From Parelaphostrongylus tenuis (lineage: Eukaryota > Nematoda > Chromadorea > Rhabditida > Metastrongylidae), in the NCBI GenBank assembly GCA_019055375.1, contig JAHQIW010001543.1:1-64000 (forward strand): a stretch of DNA of 64,000 nt, written 5' to 3'. A program made the translations under genes and the position numbers. Shown here piece after piece: positions 1 to 12,339 of this stretch. Numbering within the stretch: position 1 is the stretch's first letter; every line of letters begins with the position of its first letter. The notes under the pieces were generated by a model that had not been told where the DNA came from, did no database searches, and worked only from the letters and a program-made list of their open reading frames with translations.

Positions 1-1537
1 TAATTCAATTTTCAATAAAACATAATGGTACTTTCACTCCACTGACTGAAATTCCCTGACTATTCACAGTATCGTACTGAAGGCGGAAGGAGAGTATCAC
101 GTAGGATCTGCTCGCTCACAAAAGTTCCTGAAAAGTACTAATGATTCAACATCGCTGAATGTAATCAACGTATCAGTGACGAGCACTAAAGGGCAACATT
201 CTACAGGAATTCTTGTTTACATATTGGAATCAAAAGGATTCTTTGCCTTCTTCGACTGATAGAGTAGTGTCACCTGCAGGGAGACGTAAACTATTCTGCA
301 AAAGGATTCAATTGCTTGCCTGCAGACCTCTGAGAAAAAGAATTCCCTGGAAGTTTGATTCTCTTAGTGTTTGTCATGGGTGCTTTAGCATCTCGCAAAT
401 AGGAAACTAATAAGTCTCAACCACTTGGTTTTCTAATTTTTCGGGCACAGAACGCAAGTTGTAGTTTTTATCGCGGTTCAACCTGCTTGATCCATAACTG
501 ATCTGTGAACTTGGGAGCGAACAGTTTACGGTTGCAAGGAATCGGATTCGTATCTCAGTATTCGTGTAGTTCTACAATGCTATGAGGGAATTTCGTGCAC
601 ATAATCTTTGACAAAATAGTTCTTTATGATAACAAAGCGTTGGCTACTTTACATTCTGGTGGGACAATCTCATTTAACTCTTTAACACTATTTACACCGA
701 AGCATGAGAGTAAGCCACTGTATAAACAATATTTTTGCCGTAGAAAAGATTTTGTTTCGCTTAGCATCTAGAATGTTGTAAGGTGTTTACACCAGGCTCT
801 GTTTTGAACCGAGTACTGAAGTGCATAGTGGTTCCCGGCGTACTTGGTGGAAAGGTTATTGAAACATTTCTCATAACACTATGAACACATCAACAATTCA
901 CACGGTTCTATGTTTTATTTAAACGTTAAAGAGTGGTTTCAGGTGTTAGAACGATTCCTATAAATACTCTTCAACTGTGAAATTTCTGCGTCGACTGAAA
1001 TTCGTCAACTATGTACAACGTCGTGTAGGAAGTTTAGGGAGAATACTATGACAAAAATTCTCGCCGTTTGACAATTCAAATGAAACGACACGGAAGTGCT
1101 TATTCAGCGCTCATCAAAAATTCGTATCATGGGTGCTAATTCCGCAGCGCCGGCAATACTTTTGATTTCTTTTCCCCAAAACACACGAAATACAGTTTAT
1201 CACATACTTGTCACTTTATATAATCCGTATCAGAATCTTTTCATTGTGCGGATCACAGTACTTTTAGATTGCAAATCATTTTTCGTCTTCGCCCGAACGT
1301 CGTATAGTCCCTGTCAAGCATGTATCTGCGGTCTCAATCATAGCCAGGCTGAGACGTTCCGTAAGACGCTCATTACTAATTGCTAGCATGTTGAGGGAAA
1401 GAGGATGGGGAGGGGAGTGAACCAGTCTCGTGTCGGCTGCCGCATCACAGCCACTTTGCCACATGTCCCGAGTTCATTATGTAATTTGTTGATATTACTT
1501 TTCTAATCAAAGAGCCTCTGGTAATCTTTTGAAAATG
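1..1537. other. gene-free start of duplicated segment U1
   Basis: No convincing coding exon is seen. The stretch aligns by eye, in the same order, with 14045-14570 plus 17550-19900 (U2) and with about 32080-34160 (U3), for example around 230-430 against 32350-32570 and 880-1100 against 17550-17770. The similarity is patchy and all three contain different insertions, which fits an old duplication of non-coding flank. Short open frames here do not keep their frame between the copies. Confidence 0.55.
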
Positions 1538-2185
1538 TCATACCTTATGTTACGAGTGTTTTTTGAGACCTCGCTCGAAGTTCATTATGTCTGGTAGTTA
1601 TTTTGATCATGCATGAGGGCATAATAAGGGCACCTACGCAGTGCAAGACGCGTTTTTTGACCTTTCAGCCTCGTCAGTTGTACGGTGCCTCTTGGTAAAG
1701 TGAGTTCGGCGGGGAGATATTTCTTCTTCAACGGAACTGACGTCATAATACTTACATGCTCCAATTAATCATAAAATCACCAAACGGGCGGTGTTGTGCA
1801 CTTTTGCTCTTGGCTGGTAATCGTGGGACATCAAATCTTTCGTCTCGAGAATTTCTTGAGATTTCTCTCAATTTTCAATGCCTGATATTTATTTTTCTCT
1901 CAAAATCTCTTAAGGAACGAGGTCTTAATAACACTAGCAACGATAGGTATGACACCTCACGATTACCAGCCAAGGGCAATCGATCCGTTCGGTGATTTTA
2001 TCACTCGACGGCGCCTGCAGGTATTACGGCGTCGGTTCCTCTTAAGAGAGGACATTTCTTCTCGGAACTGACTGAACCGAAAGGCACTGTGCAACTAAAG
2101 AGTCTGAAAGGCCGTAACACGCGTCTTGCACTGTAAAAGTGCCCATACAGACCTCAGGCTTAGCCCAAAAATAACTATCAGGCGC
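1538..2185. mobile_element. palindromic MITE-like element, complete, with target duplication
   Basis: The two halves are inverted copies of each other. The block around 1625-1690 (core GCAAGACGCG) pairs with the reverse complement of about 2085-2150. The 10-base direct repeat TTTGAAAATG at 1528-1537 and 2186-2195 brackets the element, and the U2 paralogue near 19870-19895 has a single similar site with no element. No transposase is visible, so it would be non-autonomous. Related copies lie near 22085, 34190, 38275 and 60150. Confidence 0.75.
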
Positions 2186-3562
2186 TTTGAAAATGAGTGG
2201 GATATTCCACTTCACACATTATTTCAATGGGTACTGTGATTTGGCTCTGGTAGTGAGAAAATTATTCCAGACAACGGTAGTCATTTTGCCTAAGATGAGG
2301 TGTCAGGAAGCTTTTTTTCAAAGTCCATTTTAACAGCTGCGCAGCGATTTTGTACACTGAACAGCGACTTTCACTATTATCCACGTCTGAAAGGGGTACA
2401 ATGGTATTGGTTTTAAGTCCTCACAGTACTGTCATGTGTAAAATTTAGCAGTGGCTGCTTTGAGCTTAATCTCAGATGAAGAACTACGGGTTACTTCTAA
2501 AACCAAAGATAGTGAATTTTATCAACCACCTACGATGAATAAAAAACTGAAATTTCGAATATTTTAGCAGTTTCTTTCTCACAAAGTGTAGAACTGAAAA
2601 AAAACCAGAAAGTGTTTGTTAGCGTTACGCAGGAGAAATCAGACTTCTCTATGCGAAATGTACATCAACAAATAACGTTTTGCCTGCACATTGTAATGTA
2701 TTGTGTGGAATTAACACAGCTCCGTAAACATTCACTTTTGTTGCAGACTTAGAACACTTCAATATGATTAAAGGAGCCCCAGTTCAGTGTCACCTTGATC
2801 ACGCTCGTAAGAACGCCGTTTTCCTCATTCGTCTCAATACTTTGTAAACTCCAGTCTCTCGACAAAATTCAGTGCCTCAGTGTGGTTGTTTTTCTGTGAC
2901 CAGTTATGAGAAGATTTTCCAATTCATTATACATAGTGTTGGTTTTCCAATTTTGTGGTGGAAATCTGCAATCACACCTCTTTTGACTTCCAGGGCGTCT
3001 CCAACAACAACGAAGAATTTATAGCTGTGTTACAGCGGGAACTTAATGCGAACATCAAAGCTTAGAAAATGTGGCTTTTGCTTTCGGAATTTTACTGCCA
3101 GCGACATTCCAGATCGAAAGTATGCTTCGCTTTTATCAGTCGGCATTTCCGTTCACAAAATTTTTCCTGAAAAACGCTCAGAAAGACATTTTTTTGCCAA
3201 TTACAATTTCCTCAGTTTGAGATCACTAGAATTTTATGATGCAGCAATACAAATGGAATAGTGAGGACAAATTTGAACTTCAAAACTTTTATTTTATGAT
3301 CGCCTCACGTACTCCTATCTGGTTCAGAAACGTTCTTCTTGACCAACCTATTTTCAGGTTTTTTCAGACAGTAAGACATCTGTCAGAGTTTGAATTTGAT
3401 ATATTTTGCTCCCACTAATGTCTTCCACGCTGACCATTGGCATTTCAGTGTTGATCATGGAATTCATCGTTATCCCTCTGATTCAGAAATGAAGATTTTC
3501 TTAGCTTGGTGTGCATGATCTGCCACATTTTCCAGGAACTAGAAATAAACAGCCATACAGTC
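2186..3562. other. conserved upstream flank of secreted gene copy A
   Basis: This is non-coding sequence 5' of the first copy. It matches about 19890-21400 upstream of the dead U2 copy and about 34780-36712 upstream of the U3 copy, interrupted there by a mariner relic. Blocks near 2780-2960, 20480-20650 and 35900-36030 are easy to align. The promoter should lie here, but I see no clear TATA element or trans-splice signal that I would name. Confidence 0.5.
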
Positions 3563-6500
3563 ATGACAACGTCTTCCGCCATCGGTCCTCTTATAATTAC
3601 GGCGATTATCATCGCTACAGTGTTGGGATGTGGAGTAATGCCACCAAGTCAAGGTAATGAGTGAAAATTATCAAGGCGCTCCACAAGCAATTGCAATTTT
3701 GGACATATGGAGGCGAATTTCAATTAAAATAAATAGGCTTAACATTTTGAAAGTACTAAGCAGCTCTCCAAATTTGAAACTTCTAAGGGTAGGGAGAGGA
3801 CATCTAGTTCTAAAGAGTAGAAGAAGAGACTGAAAAAATAAAGTTATCAAAATAATATGATTTTTCATTGATTACTTCAACCGTGTCCACCTTTTCGACT
3901 AGACGATTACCCCTGCCCTAATGTTTGCAGCAGAAACGCAGAGACCTGGTCGCTACGTATGCAGGACGAAAGATCACTTGGCGTTATCAAACGCGCAGTC
4001 CAAAGGTCGATGGTAGGAGTGTCCCGTATCTCGCAAATAAGAGAGAGGATCCGAAGTTGCGACCTACGTCGGTGATCGAAAGTCAGAGACGCCGTTCTAC
4101 ACGTCAGAACATCGAAAATAAGGTGGGCAGGACACGTGAGGCGCTTCAACGACAATCTGTGGACGAGAGCCGTTACCGACTGGATTCCTTGTGATATCAA
4201 GCGCTCTGCAGGAAGACCACGGACCCGTTGGTCCGATTTCTTCACGAAAGCTATAGAGGAAAGATATAATGCTCAGCGATCCCTAGAGCGAGGAGGACCC
4301 ACTGGGCTACTCCTGCGCGAGATAGGGAGAAATGGAAGTGTTGCTGGTACACTCTCGAGTCACTCGACGATCAACGGGCGACAGGTGATACAGGTGATAC
4401 TACAAAGCCGGAAAATTTTTCTTTCAGAGAGGACCAGAAGCTTTACCGTCAGCGGCTTCAATTTGCCTGTTTCTATGGTTTATACTAGAGAGGTCACTAT
4501 TCGAGCTGAGGCTCCTGGCATGGCACCAACCAAGGAGGCTGCTAAGGCATTCATTGAACGTCTTGTAATGCAAACGGTGAGTTTGTAACTCTTGAATTTC
4601 GAATTCTTTTCAAAGTTTCGAAAACTTAGGACACTGACCTTCAATCATGAAAGTTTGATAGTTGCATAATAACAACACAATGTGCATACCTGTGCATAAT
4701 TCTGCTCAAAACACATTCGAGTATTCCTTCCACTGATAAGAATTTTGCTCTTTAGGTCTTCGATGTCTTGGAAGAGCAGGGCCGTAGCGCTCTCCTCCCT
4801 GATGCAGTAATTTCTAATATTTTGAGTCAACTCAGAATTCAGATAAATTATGATCCTTTGGAATGCAAAGGTGCGACTGTTAGCAAAGGCCCTCAGACGC
4901 AGAGTAGGTTTTCAACCTTTACGGTCATTCCAAAAAGATACAGTCATACCGCATACAGACATTCACAAGGGTTATATTCTCTACAATGATGTTAGTAATT
5001 TATGATGGCTTGGGAGTAATACCTCTTTAGTATAGTACTCTTAGAGAATTTTGAGAGTCTACCTACTTATCAAGATACCTCTCAGGGGTAACAGCCAGAT
5101 CGTGTTTTGGAAATGCACCTGGGTTTCAAACTGCAAAGTACAGCAGAGGGCCATTTTCTCAGCAGGCCTTTCAAGGTGAATGGAGCCCAAAGTTTGCGCA
5201 CGGAATGCCCAGCTAGGAGTATGCTATACAAGGCACTGCCATCGTTTAAATATCAACTTGTCACGAAGTGGTAAATCTCCGAGCAATCCTCAAGCGCTGG
5301 CGACTAGCTGGTGTGGTGACAACAGAGAAATGTTACGGCTAGAATAACTTCGGAACTTCATGGAACATTTGGGTGTGCTAAGATTATCGGTGAGAGGCGA
5401 TCAATTTTCGGGTCAAACGGAATGTCACTCTTAAAGTACAAAACAAACATGCCCAAAAAACGCTAGTAGCTTTCATCTTGCTTTTTACCTATAACTTCGA
5501 ACACTTCTCTCTGACGCAGACCTATACGCTCTTCTTGCAACGGTTAGTCGCATCAAATTTCGTGTAATCGCCTTTCAGGAAACGGAAAGAAGTAATCCGA
5601 CATAAGACTAATAGATGATGGAACTCTTGCCATTTGTGGAGAAACGTTATCATTTCGAAATGTTGAAGGAGTGTGTTTTGTCGTACACCCGTATTTCTTC
5701 AGAAGAAGTCAGTTTCTTCAACTGATATTCACCAACTTGAACAGCTAATGAGAGTGATTTAAAGCGTTCTACAATATGTTCGAAAAGTCATACGCAACGA
5801 GAAGTATTTTTAGAATTTCGCTGCTAGAGCTCTCGATGCCGCACTTGGAACGGCAGCAACTGAGTATAGGAAAGGAAAATCCGCCATGGGAGAACGAAAT
5901 GAGAGCGCACGTGTTGAGTAAACTCCTGGTCGCAGCAGATTATTTTCATGAAATTCATTGTTTGAGAAGAGAAGAAACCGCCGATGGGCATGAGAGTTTC
6001 TCAAGAGCACAGTTCATGGGGTTATCGATCAATCATTCGCCGCACAAAGCTTGAAACAGTCATAAGGTGTGGAATAAGTGCTGTCACCGTCTAAGGAAAA
6101 TACAAGTCGTTTACGACGAGATTGTTTGTAATAAAATCTTTTCTCTCATGACTGGCATATAAGAAAACCTGACCGAAGACTACATGTCGCTTGTCGATAA
6201 ACTCAACTTATGGCCAATCATCAACAGCTCATTCAATTAGAATTTCCCATCGCATATCCGTCGCCATTGAAGAATTGTTTGAAAACAGAAGGAAACAGAA
6301 ACAGCTTATTGCAACACATTCAACTAAGATGATAAGAAATGCCAACTTTAAAAATCAGTCGTTTTAGCGCTTGTCGACCAAGGTGTAGATCAGTCCTATG
6401 TACTACAATTAGCTGAAAGCCATCGAAACTGTAGACAGTAATACAGCTTTTCTATTAGCCCCTTACCAAACCTATTGGAAAAGGGGTTCAACTCTTATCG

Positions 6501-8304
6501 TCAAAGCAGCTCACCACCACACCGCAGTAGATAATGGAATCGCTCGACTGGGAGGAAAGATATGTGTTGACGAAAAGTTTCTAGCGAAATTTGTTTTTCT
6601 AAGGTAATTGCTATTTATCTTTTCCGAATGTATCAGTACAGCAGAAACTATGTCCTGAGAACCAATCGAGGCTGTAAAGGATTTGAATATGCACAAAAAG
6701 AAAGAATATCCAGTTTATGAAGAATTCGTGCTGTGAAAGTAAGACTCACCTTTTCGGTCCAACTGTCGTCGAGCAGACTGCGTGAGCTGAGACTACAAAC
6801 ACGTCAAGTAGTCTGCACACCATTCACAGCACGCTTGAGCGAACTCTTCTGAAAGTTAATTGGCACTCACAACGCCCATACGGTTTGTGTAACTCCGATC
6901 TCCGAAAATTATCTCTTGTTCACGATCCAGAAATATATACGTCGATAGCGAGACAGGTGGATCCATCAGATGATAAGAAGCACAGAAGACAGGTGGAGGA
7001 AAACAACAGTGTAATGGACTCTAAGAAATGCAAGCAAACTCTTGAATGACCACCCAAACGATAGGTAGACATGTTTGGCTAACGTCAATCATCTGCATCC
7101 GCTTAACGAGTATGGAATTACGGAATGGGCCACGTGTTCGTCACCATGGTTGAAGTACAACATCATGAACTATAATGGCGTGAAAGAGAAACGAATGGAA
7201 ATTTTGCCAGGGCTACATTATTAATGAATACGGACTGTTCAAGATTCAAATAAGGATGCTGAGATGGCGCCTCTCACTGGTAACACAACCCTCAGCTCAC
7301 TTCTATACGTTTTCTCTCGCGCAAATCCTGTTTACGGTACTGACCTCCACTAAAGATGATGAGTCCAATCATCGTTTGAGTGGTCGTCTAAAAGAGCTCT
7401 CCCATTTTCTGTAAATTTAGTCAAGTGTACTTTCCACCTGCCTGTCATTAGTTGCTCTCATGTGAACTCATGCATGAAGGCGTACGTGAGAGATGAGGCA
7501 GGCACTCTTTGGAAGGAAACAAATGTGAGATGGGGACAACGAAAAAATCGCTTTTTATAGTATTTTTATACGAGAATGTGATATTGTTCCGGCTTCTATT
7601 TTACATAACTCTTGTAATTTGCACAAACAATTGTATTCACTCTGGAATTAAGCAGCCTCAACGTATTATAACTGGCTATACTAGCGTTTTAATTGAACAT
7701 TTTCAGCAATCTTCTTTAAAATGCTGCATATGTCACTGAGTTTAATCGCAGTCATTCCGAAAAATAGTACGAGATTGTGGTAAGAGAAATCATTAATGAA
7801 AATATTTCTGTTTCAACGAATATGCATGTTTCCTTGAGCTACTCTGCTGCGTAGTGCTGCAGACAGGAGATGCACAACAGTTGATGACAGAAAATAGTTC
7901 TTGTACTTGTTAAATTTTCAGTAAAAACAAATCTTCGAAAAAGAACTAAGTTGCAGTTATGGGAAATAAAGACAAATTACCACACTGCATAGTTGTCGGT
8001 AGCACGGTGACCAGCACATGCCCCCTTGAGCCACCTGATACTGTTATGTGCATGACGATAGGCATGCCTATGAAGGTCGAGTCTATTTCTGCCAATCTAA
8101 CAACGATCTCAGGAACTCTCACGGTTCGGCATTCTTTCTTTGATGTATAGATTTGATTTGAAATATTTTATACAGACTACGAACATCATCATGGCGAACT
8201 GGTCGAGACAAATGTGGCAAAGTACAGTGAGTAGAGCGGTTCGAATGTTGGCATCGGGTCCGTTTCGATCAAACTTCTTCGCCGCATCTGTAACTGTCAG
8301 CTGA
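3563..8304 (+). CDS. secreted nematode protein, five exons, apparently intact (copy A)
   Basis: Exons are 3563-3653, 4428-4576, 4756-4903, 7957-8123 and 8176-8304. They total 684 bases (227 aa plus TGA) with all phases matching and GT-AG borders. Residues 1 to about 22 form a signal peptide (hydrophobic IITAIIIATVLG), followed by CGVMPPSQ. Exon 2 encodes SFTVSGFNLPVSMVY, exon 3 VFDVLEEQGRSALLPDAVIS, exon 4 two Cys pairs around PHCIVV and TSTC, and exon 5 the signature TTNIIMANWSRQMWQ. The mature chain has five cysteines and no further membrane span, so secretion is inferred. I recognise this as a nematode-type secreted family but cannot name a domain or function. Intron 1 carries an RTE-1 fragment and intron 3 an RTE-2 relic. 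The start is the first ATG before the signal peptide and is conserved in both paralogues. Confidence 0.8.
3881..4397 (+). mobile_element. 5'-truncated RTE-1 retrotransposon in intron 1 of copy A
   Basis: Sequence from 3881 matches 47312 onward in the long RTE-1 copy, covering the C-terminal end of the reverse-transcriptase ORF (WSDFFTKAIEERY is visible), and ends in the ACAGGTGATACAGGTGAT tail. Flanks TTACTTCAA (3872-3880) and ATACTACAA (about 4397-4405) look like a mutated target duplication. The equivalent intron in U3 (36804-37042) lacks it. 5' truncation is typical of target-primed reverse transcription. Confidence 0.85.
5540..7260 (+). mobile_element. decayed RTE-2 retrotransposon relic in intron 3 of copy A
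   Basis: Scattered reverse-transcriptase fragments can be read across frames: ALVDQGVDQSY near 6367-6400, WKRGSTLIV near 6475, and a C-terminal piece DRWRKTTV near 6985-7010 that corresponds to DRWTKRT in related elements. Many stops and shifts make it non-functional. The corresponding intron of the U3 copy holds the same kind of relic, so it was probably present before the duplication. Borders are approximate. Confidence 0.6.
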
Positions 8305-9164
8305 AAGGCTAGCTCCACTGCGAAATGTCTGCATCAAACCTATGCATTCATATGTGATATTCCTTTTTGAATTGATTGAAAAATCCTATTGAATGAGGCC
8401 AAAATTATTGGATTCTGTAACAGATCAGACTATGTTTATGATAGATGTGTCCTTTGTTAATCGGTTAACATTTACACTTAAAAGAGGAAAAAATTCCTTG
8501 CATGCATGAATAGAAAAAGTATTCCTATCTATGCGCAATTTTTTATAACTAAATTACACAAGAACATTAGCTCGCTCATCAAGAAATGTTCAGTTCTTGA
8601 GGCGTAAAGGTGGCCAACTCCGCCTCTAACCCTTCTTCCGGCTTTTGGATTAAAAACATCCTTTGTCGTCCCTCAATCACTGCCCTTGATTATTGTACTG
8701 AAATTGGACCAATTTTTGAAGGCATTCATACCTGGAATGGTGATGGTTTTTTGTTAAAGTATTTCTTACATTTGCAGTAGCAAATCACAAGCAAGAATGG
8801 AAGTGGAAAAAATTCAGTCTCCTTTTATTTATAAGGTAGTGTTTGAAGGATTCAAAGTCGTCAAAAATCTTTAATTATCCAAGGCTTATTGAAGATTGCT
8901 TCTGAACACAAACAAGCTGCTTCATAAAAGAAAGGAAAAGTGATGGCAACTTATGTCCTCACCACTCCTCACGTCTCTTTCATTGACAGCAACCTGTCTC
9001 CAGTCAATCTTGGTGATAATATTTGGCATACTGCGTAAATGCAAACAAACATTTTGAGAGAAAGTTGCCGATTCTGTTGCGATTCATTTCGCTGTGTCGC
9101 ATTACCTTTCCTGATATTAGGTGAACAAATGTGATTCCCCCCTTTTTTATTTCTTATAAAATTA
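8305..9164. other. 3' flank of copy A
   Basis: No coding exon is recognised. The part at about 8940-9120 aligns with about 49120-49300 beyond the U3 copy, so the duplicated segment continues past the gene. In U3 the two parts are pushed apart by about 6 kb of inserted elements, including RTE-1. Confidence 0.5.
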
Positions 9165-9980
9165 GTAAAGAAAATATGCAGATTCTTTTCTTGTTTGATA
9201 GTGCGTTAGACACGGTACTTGCTTATATGTTTTTATATACAAAACATTCTATATGAGGGTTTTTATGGGACTTTGAAGACGACGACTTTTGTACTCGGAA
9301 AACGCCATTTCGAGGAAATTAGTTTGCAGATTTATTAACCCAGAGTAGTTGAAATCGCATGATTTCGCTATAATTCAGTTGCGCATTTTCTCGCATTTTT
9401 TGGTATACAACAAGCTTGAACTTCCTCCAAAATGGAGCTGCCGTGTGAACAAATCCGCTTGGTGTCTATGCACGAATGGTGCATATGGGAAAATGCTAAT
9501 AAAGCAGCGTGCATTATAGTAGAGCTTCCTGCAGGAGGCCTGCAAACGAGTGATCCTCCAGATTCCTCCAGACTGTCCTATCCAGCTTTTAACCTCGCGA
9601 TCCACTTCCTAACTCTCCTCTGCAACCGTGTCATCGCCTGTGCTCTATTAATCATACATACTTGGCAATTTCGCAGCATGATGATGATCGACCTCATGTT
9701 GCAAAAGCGATCAAAGACGTAGCAAAAAGCTGAGGTGGGAGGTTTTAGGAGGTTTCACTTGACCCTCCTTACCCTCCCGACGTTGCACCGTCACATTACC
9801 ACTTGGCATTGCCAAATTCAGTCCACAAATTAGTAAATCAGTAGAAAAAGTGGCGTTTTTCGCATACAAAAGTCGTCTTCAAAGTTTTATAAAGACCATC
9901 ACCATGTAAGTAAATAGCATTCTAATGCATTTTCAGGTAAAAAAAAGCAATTTGCATATCTTTATTTTTTATTGTTATTA
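9165..9980. mobile_element. foldback (MITE-like) element
   Basis: The block at about 9250-9320, containing ACTTTGAAGACGACGACTTT, is the inverted counterpart of about 9843-9905, containing AAAGTCGTCTTCAAAGT. Weaker pairing continues outward to about 9165 and 9980. The interior (9430-9790) shows no transposase; the open frames on both strands there are short and look like chance. Confidence 0.6.
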
Positions 9981-10739
9981 TAGCGAAGAAATTTGTGCAC
10001 ATAATATTATCCTTATATGTGCGTAGATGGAAAACTTCAGAAGACGCATCAGTTATCAAATAAGTGAATGTCATCAGGATTGTTTCTTTTCAAATAGTAT
10101 CATCCTGATAAGCTGACCATTGTGAAATCACTAGGTCGTTTTTTCTCTGCTTCTGAGAATCAACACTGTTCGTGAAATTATTCAAGGCCTTATCCCATAA
10201 GTAAAGCACAATAAGAACTAATATACGGATGCTCTTGCTTACTGATTTTTTGCGGAACTCGGCACGGCCATCGTCACGAACCATAGGTTCGAAGAAGAAG
10301 AAGACCACGAAAACGTTAGTCGAATAAATATCAACTGTCGAATGCACGCTTTTGGCTCAGCCAACTAAGAAATTATGCTCTTTTTGGGCTTGATTCACAT
10401 AGCCGTAATAGTTCTAAATTTCGCAACGCAGGCAATCTTTCAAAATAGGGTACTCAACGAATCTCTCCATGAAAAACATTCAAAATTTCCGTTCCATATA
10501 TACGCGAATGATTTGCGATACGATTTGAAAGCTTAACGTCAACAATCAACATAGGCTCCGACATACTTCATTTACATACACTCTGATTGACGGCTAAGAG
10601 GAGGTATACCTTATTACAAGTAGCGTACTTGATTAACTTGACACTTTACTTCACCGATCCGTCTTCACAGCGCTTTTTTCACTGAGAAGAGCTCAGTGCT
10701 CCTAGCATTCAATTCTTTTTTTTCTTCATCTTACTGAAC
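9981..10739. other. intergenic stretch with nothing recognised
   Basis: AT-rich sequence. No exon, repeat partner or RNA gene could be supported. Confidence 0.4.
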
Positions 10740-11329
10740 GTAGTAGAATACTGGTTGAACGAGTTTCCTTGCAATCTCGAGGACTGACTAAAGGAGAGAG
10801 TTGAGAACGAACGGGGAGAGGTGGAGCTCGGCTTCAGAAGCGCCGCAGCGAGCATCACAACCACTTGACCGTGGCTCTTTATTTACATACTCTCTAAAAA
10901 AAGTCGCTTATCGACTGATACAACATTTCTTTGTTAATTTTTTTTTTAAATCGAGTATTGTCTTTGAGATAACTATGGTCCTTTCAATAAGATGGTGTTG
11001 TCAAGCAAAAAGAAGAAAAAGAAGTATTTGTGCAAGCGGATATCATTGGCTCCGTCTAACTTTGATATCATTGAATGTTCTCGGCAAGTGCACTGATCCT
11101 TGATATACGGCGGCCAACAATTCTCGATTGGTGCAAAACTAATGGCAGTTTATGATTTAGTAAAATTTGCTTCTCGATATTGGAATAAATTTTTGGAAAA
11201 AATGTGGTTATATTACATCATTTAATACGCAAATTTCACCAAATTTCTTTCGATGGTATTTCACTTGCTAATTCTTTCATATTTATTTTGACTATGAAAG
11301 GGTGCAAAAGTAATCGCGTCTTCGTACCA

Positions 11330-11510
11330 TGAGTCCAAAGAACGTCATAAAGAAACTGAGACAACTTGGAACATCCGCAGCTTATTTGGTCCAAAAACTG
11401 CTGACGCACGTGCAGTGTAGTGGTGGTTCAAGAAGTTAGTGAAGAAGACGAGAGCTTTCTGGATGAGTAAAGTAGTGGCCGGACATAGGAAGTTGACAAC
11501 CTAGGAGCAC
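11330..11510 (+). pseudogene. mariner transposase N-terminal relic
   Basis: The plus strand reads NIRSLFGPKTADARAV followed by WWFKKL. This is the layout of the first helix-turn-helix of mariner transposases, which bind the terminal repeats. The following acidic linker and the catalytic domain are not found. Frame breaks leave no usable product. It lies in the centre of the long palindrome. Confidence 0.55.
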
Positions 11511-11527
11511 AAACTTGATTTCTGATC

Positions 11528-11760
11528 TCTGCAATGTCAGGAGATTCTATCACCTGATTTGCAGTAATTTATTACTCGAATTCGATTCGTTCATAAAGGA
11601 GTATAGTCTCAAGGGATTAGCTGAAGCGAAGAATTGTGCACTGAGGAATCGAGGAGGAACAAACAAGCGCCTGTTTAGCACTTAGACCTCACAAACGGCT
11701 CAAAACATGTTATATCAATAACAGCCTATTATTATTTTTGGGCGAGGTCTATAAAGAAAG
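11528..11760. mobile_element. partial palindromic element, end-to-core fragment
   Basis: It aligns in the same orientation with about 12548-12790 (CACCTGA..., then a GCGCCTGTTTAGCA / GCGCCTGTCTAGCA core and a GAGGTCTATA end). It is therefore a second, half-length member of that family within the same palindrome centre. Confidence 0.5.
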
Positions 11761-12339
11761 AGCCGAATAGAGAGGCATCATTAACATGTGTTTGAGCCTA
11801 GTTCAATGTTACTTTTGCATCAACCTAATAGAATTTCTCGGAAATCTTCACCTTACTACCTTAAATAGTTTCCTCACTTTGTTTCTTAGTGTGCCCATTC
11901 ATCGCGGTTCGTAACCCACCCAACATGGTGTGAATTCTGCGTTGTCTTTAGAAAAGATTATTTCTGTGTTGAACTAGTCTGCCATTTGAAATGGCTCATT
12001 TCATATTTATGCGCGAAAACTTTGTTTAACTATAGCAACAATAAGCGGGTCACTGTGAATGGAAACGAGGTCGTTTTGACACGCAGGCCAGCAGGACCAG
12101 TGACTGACTTTTGTCATATCGTGTCTCAGACTTCGACGTTTGCTCAGTTCTGGGTGGCCGGTTTCGCCGCATCATCACTCCTATTCTCAACACAGCAACT
12201 GAGTAACATGAACAACGACTTTTTGATTTTATAAAAGTTAGAAAACTAAGCAGGATGTGATAATTCATTCGCCATTTAGCAGTGGTCAGTTGATTTAGAA
12301 ATGAAACTTTATAATGTGGTAACATGATAACATGTTTCG

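Noticed and set aside
3907..4245. 112-codon minus-strand frame
   Set aside because: Antisense of the RTE-1 fragment, whose plus-strand frame matches the element's own C-terminal end.
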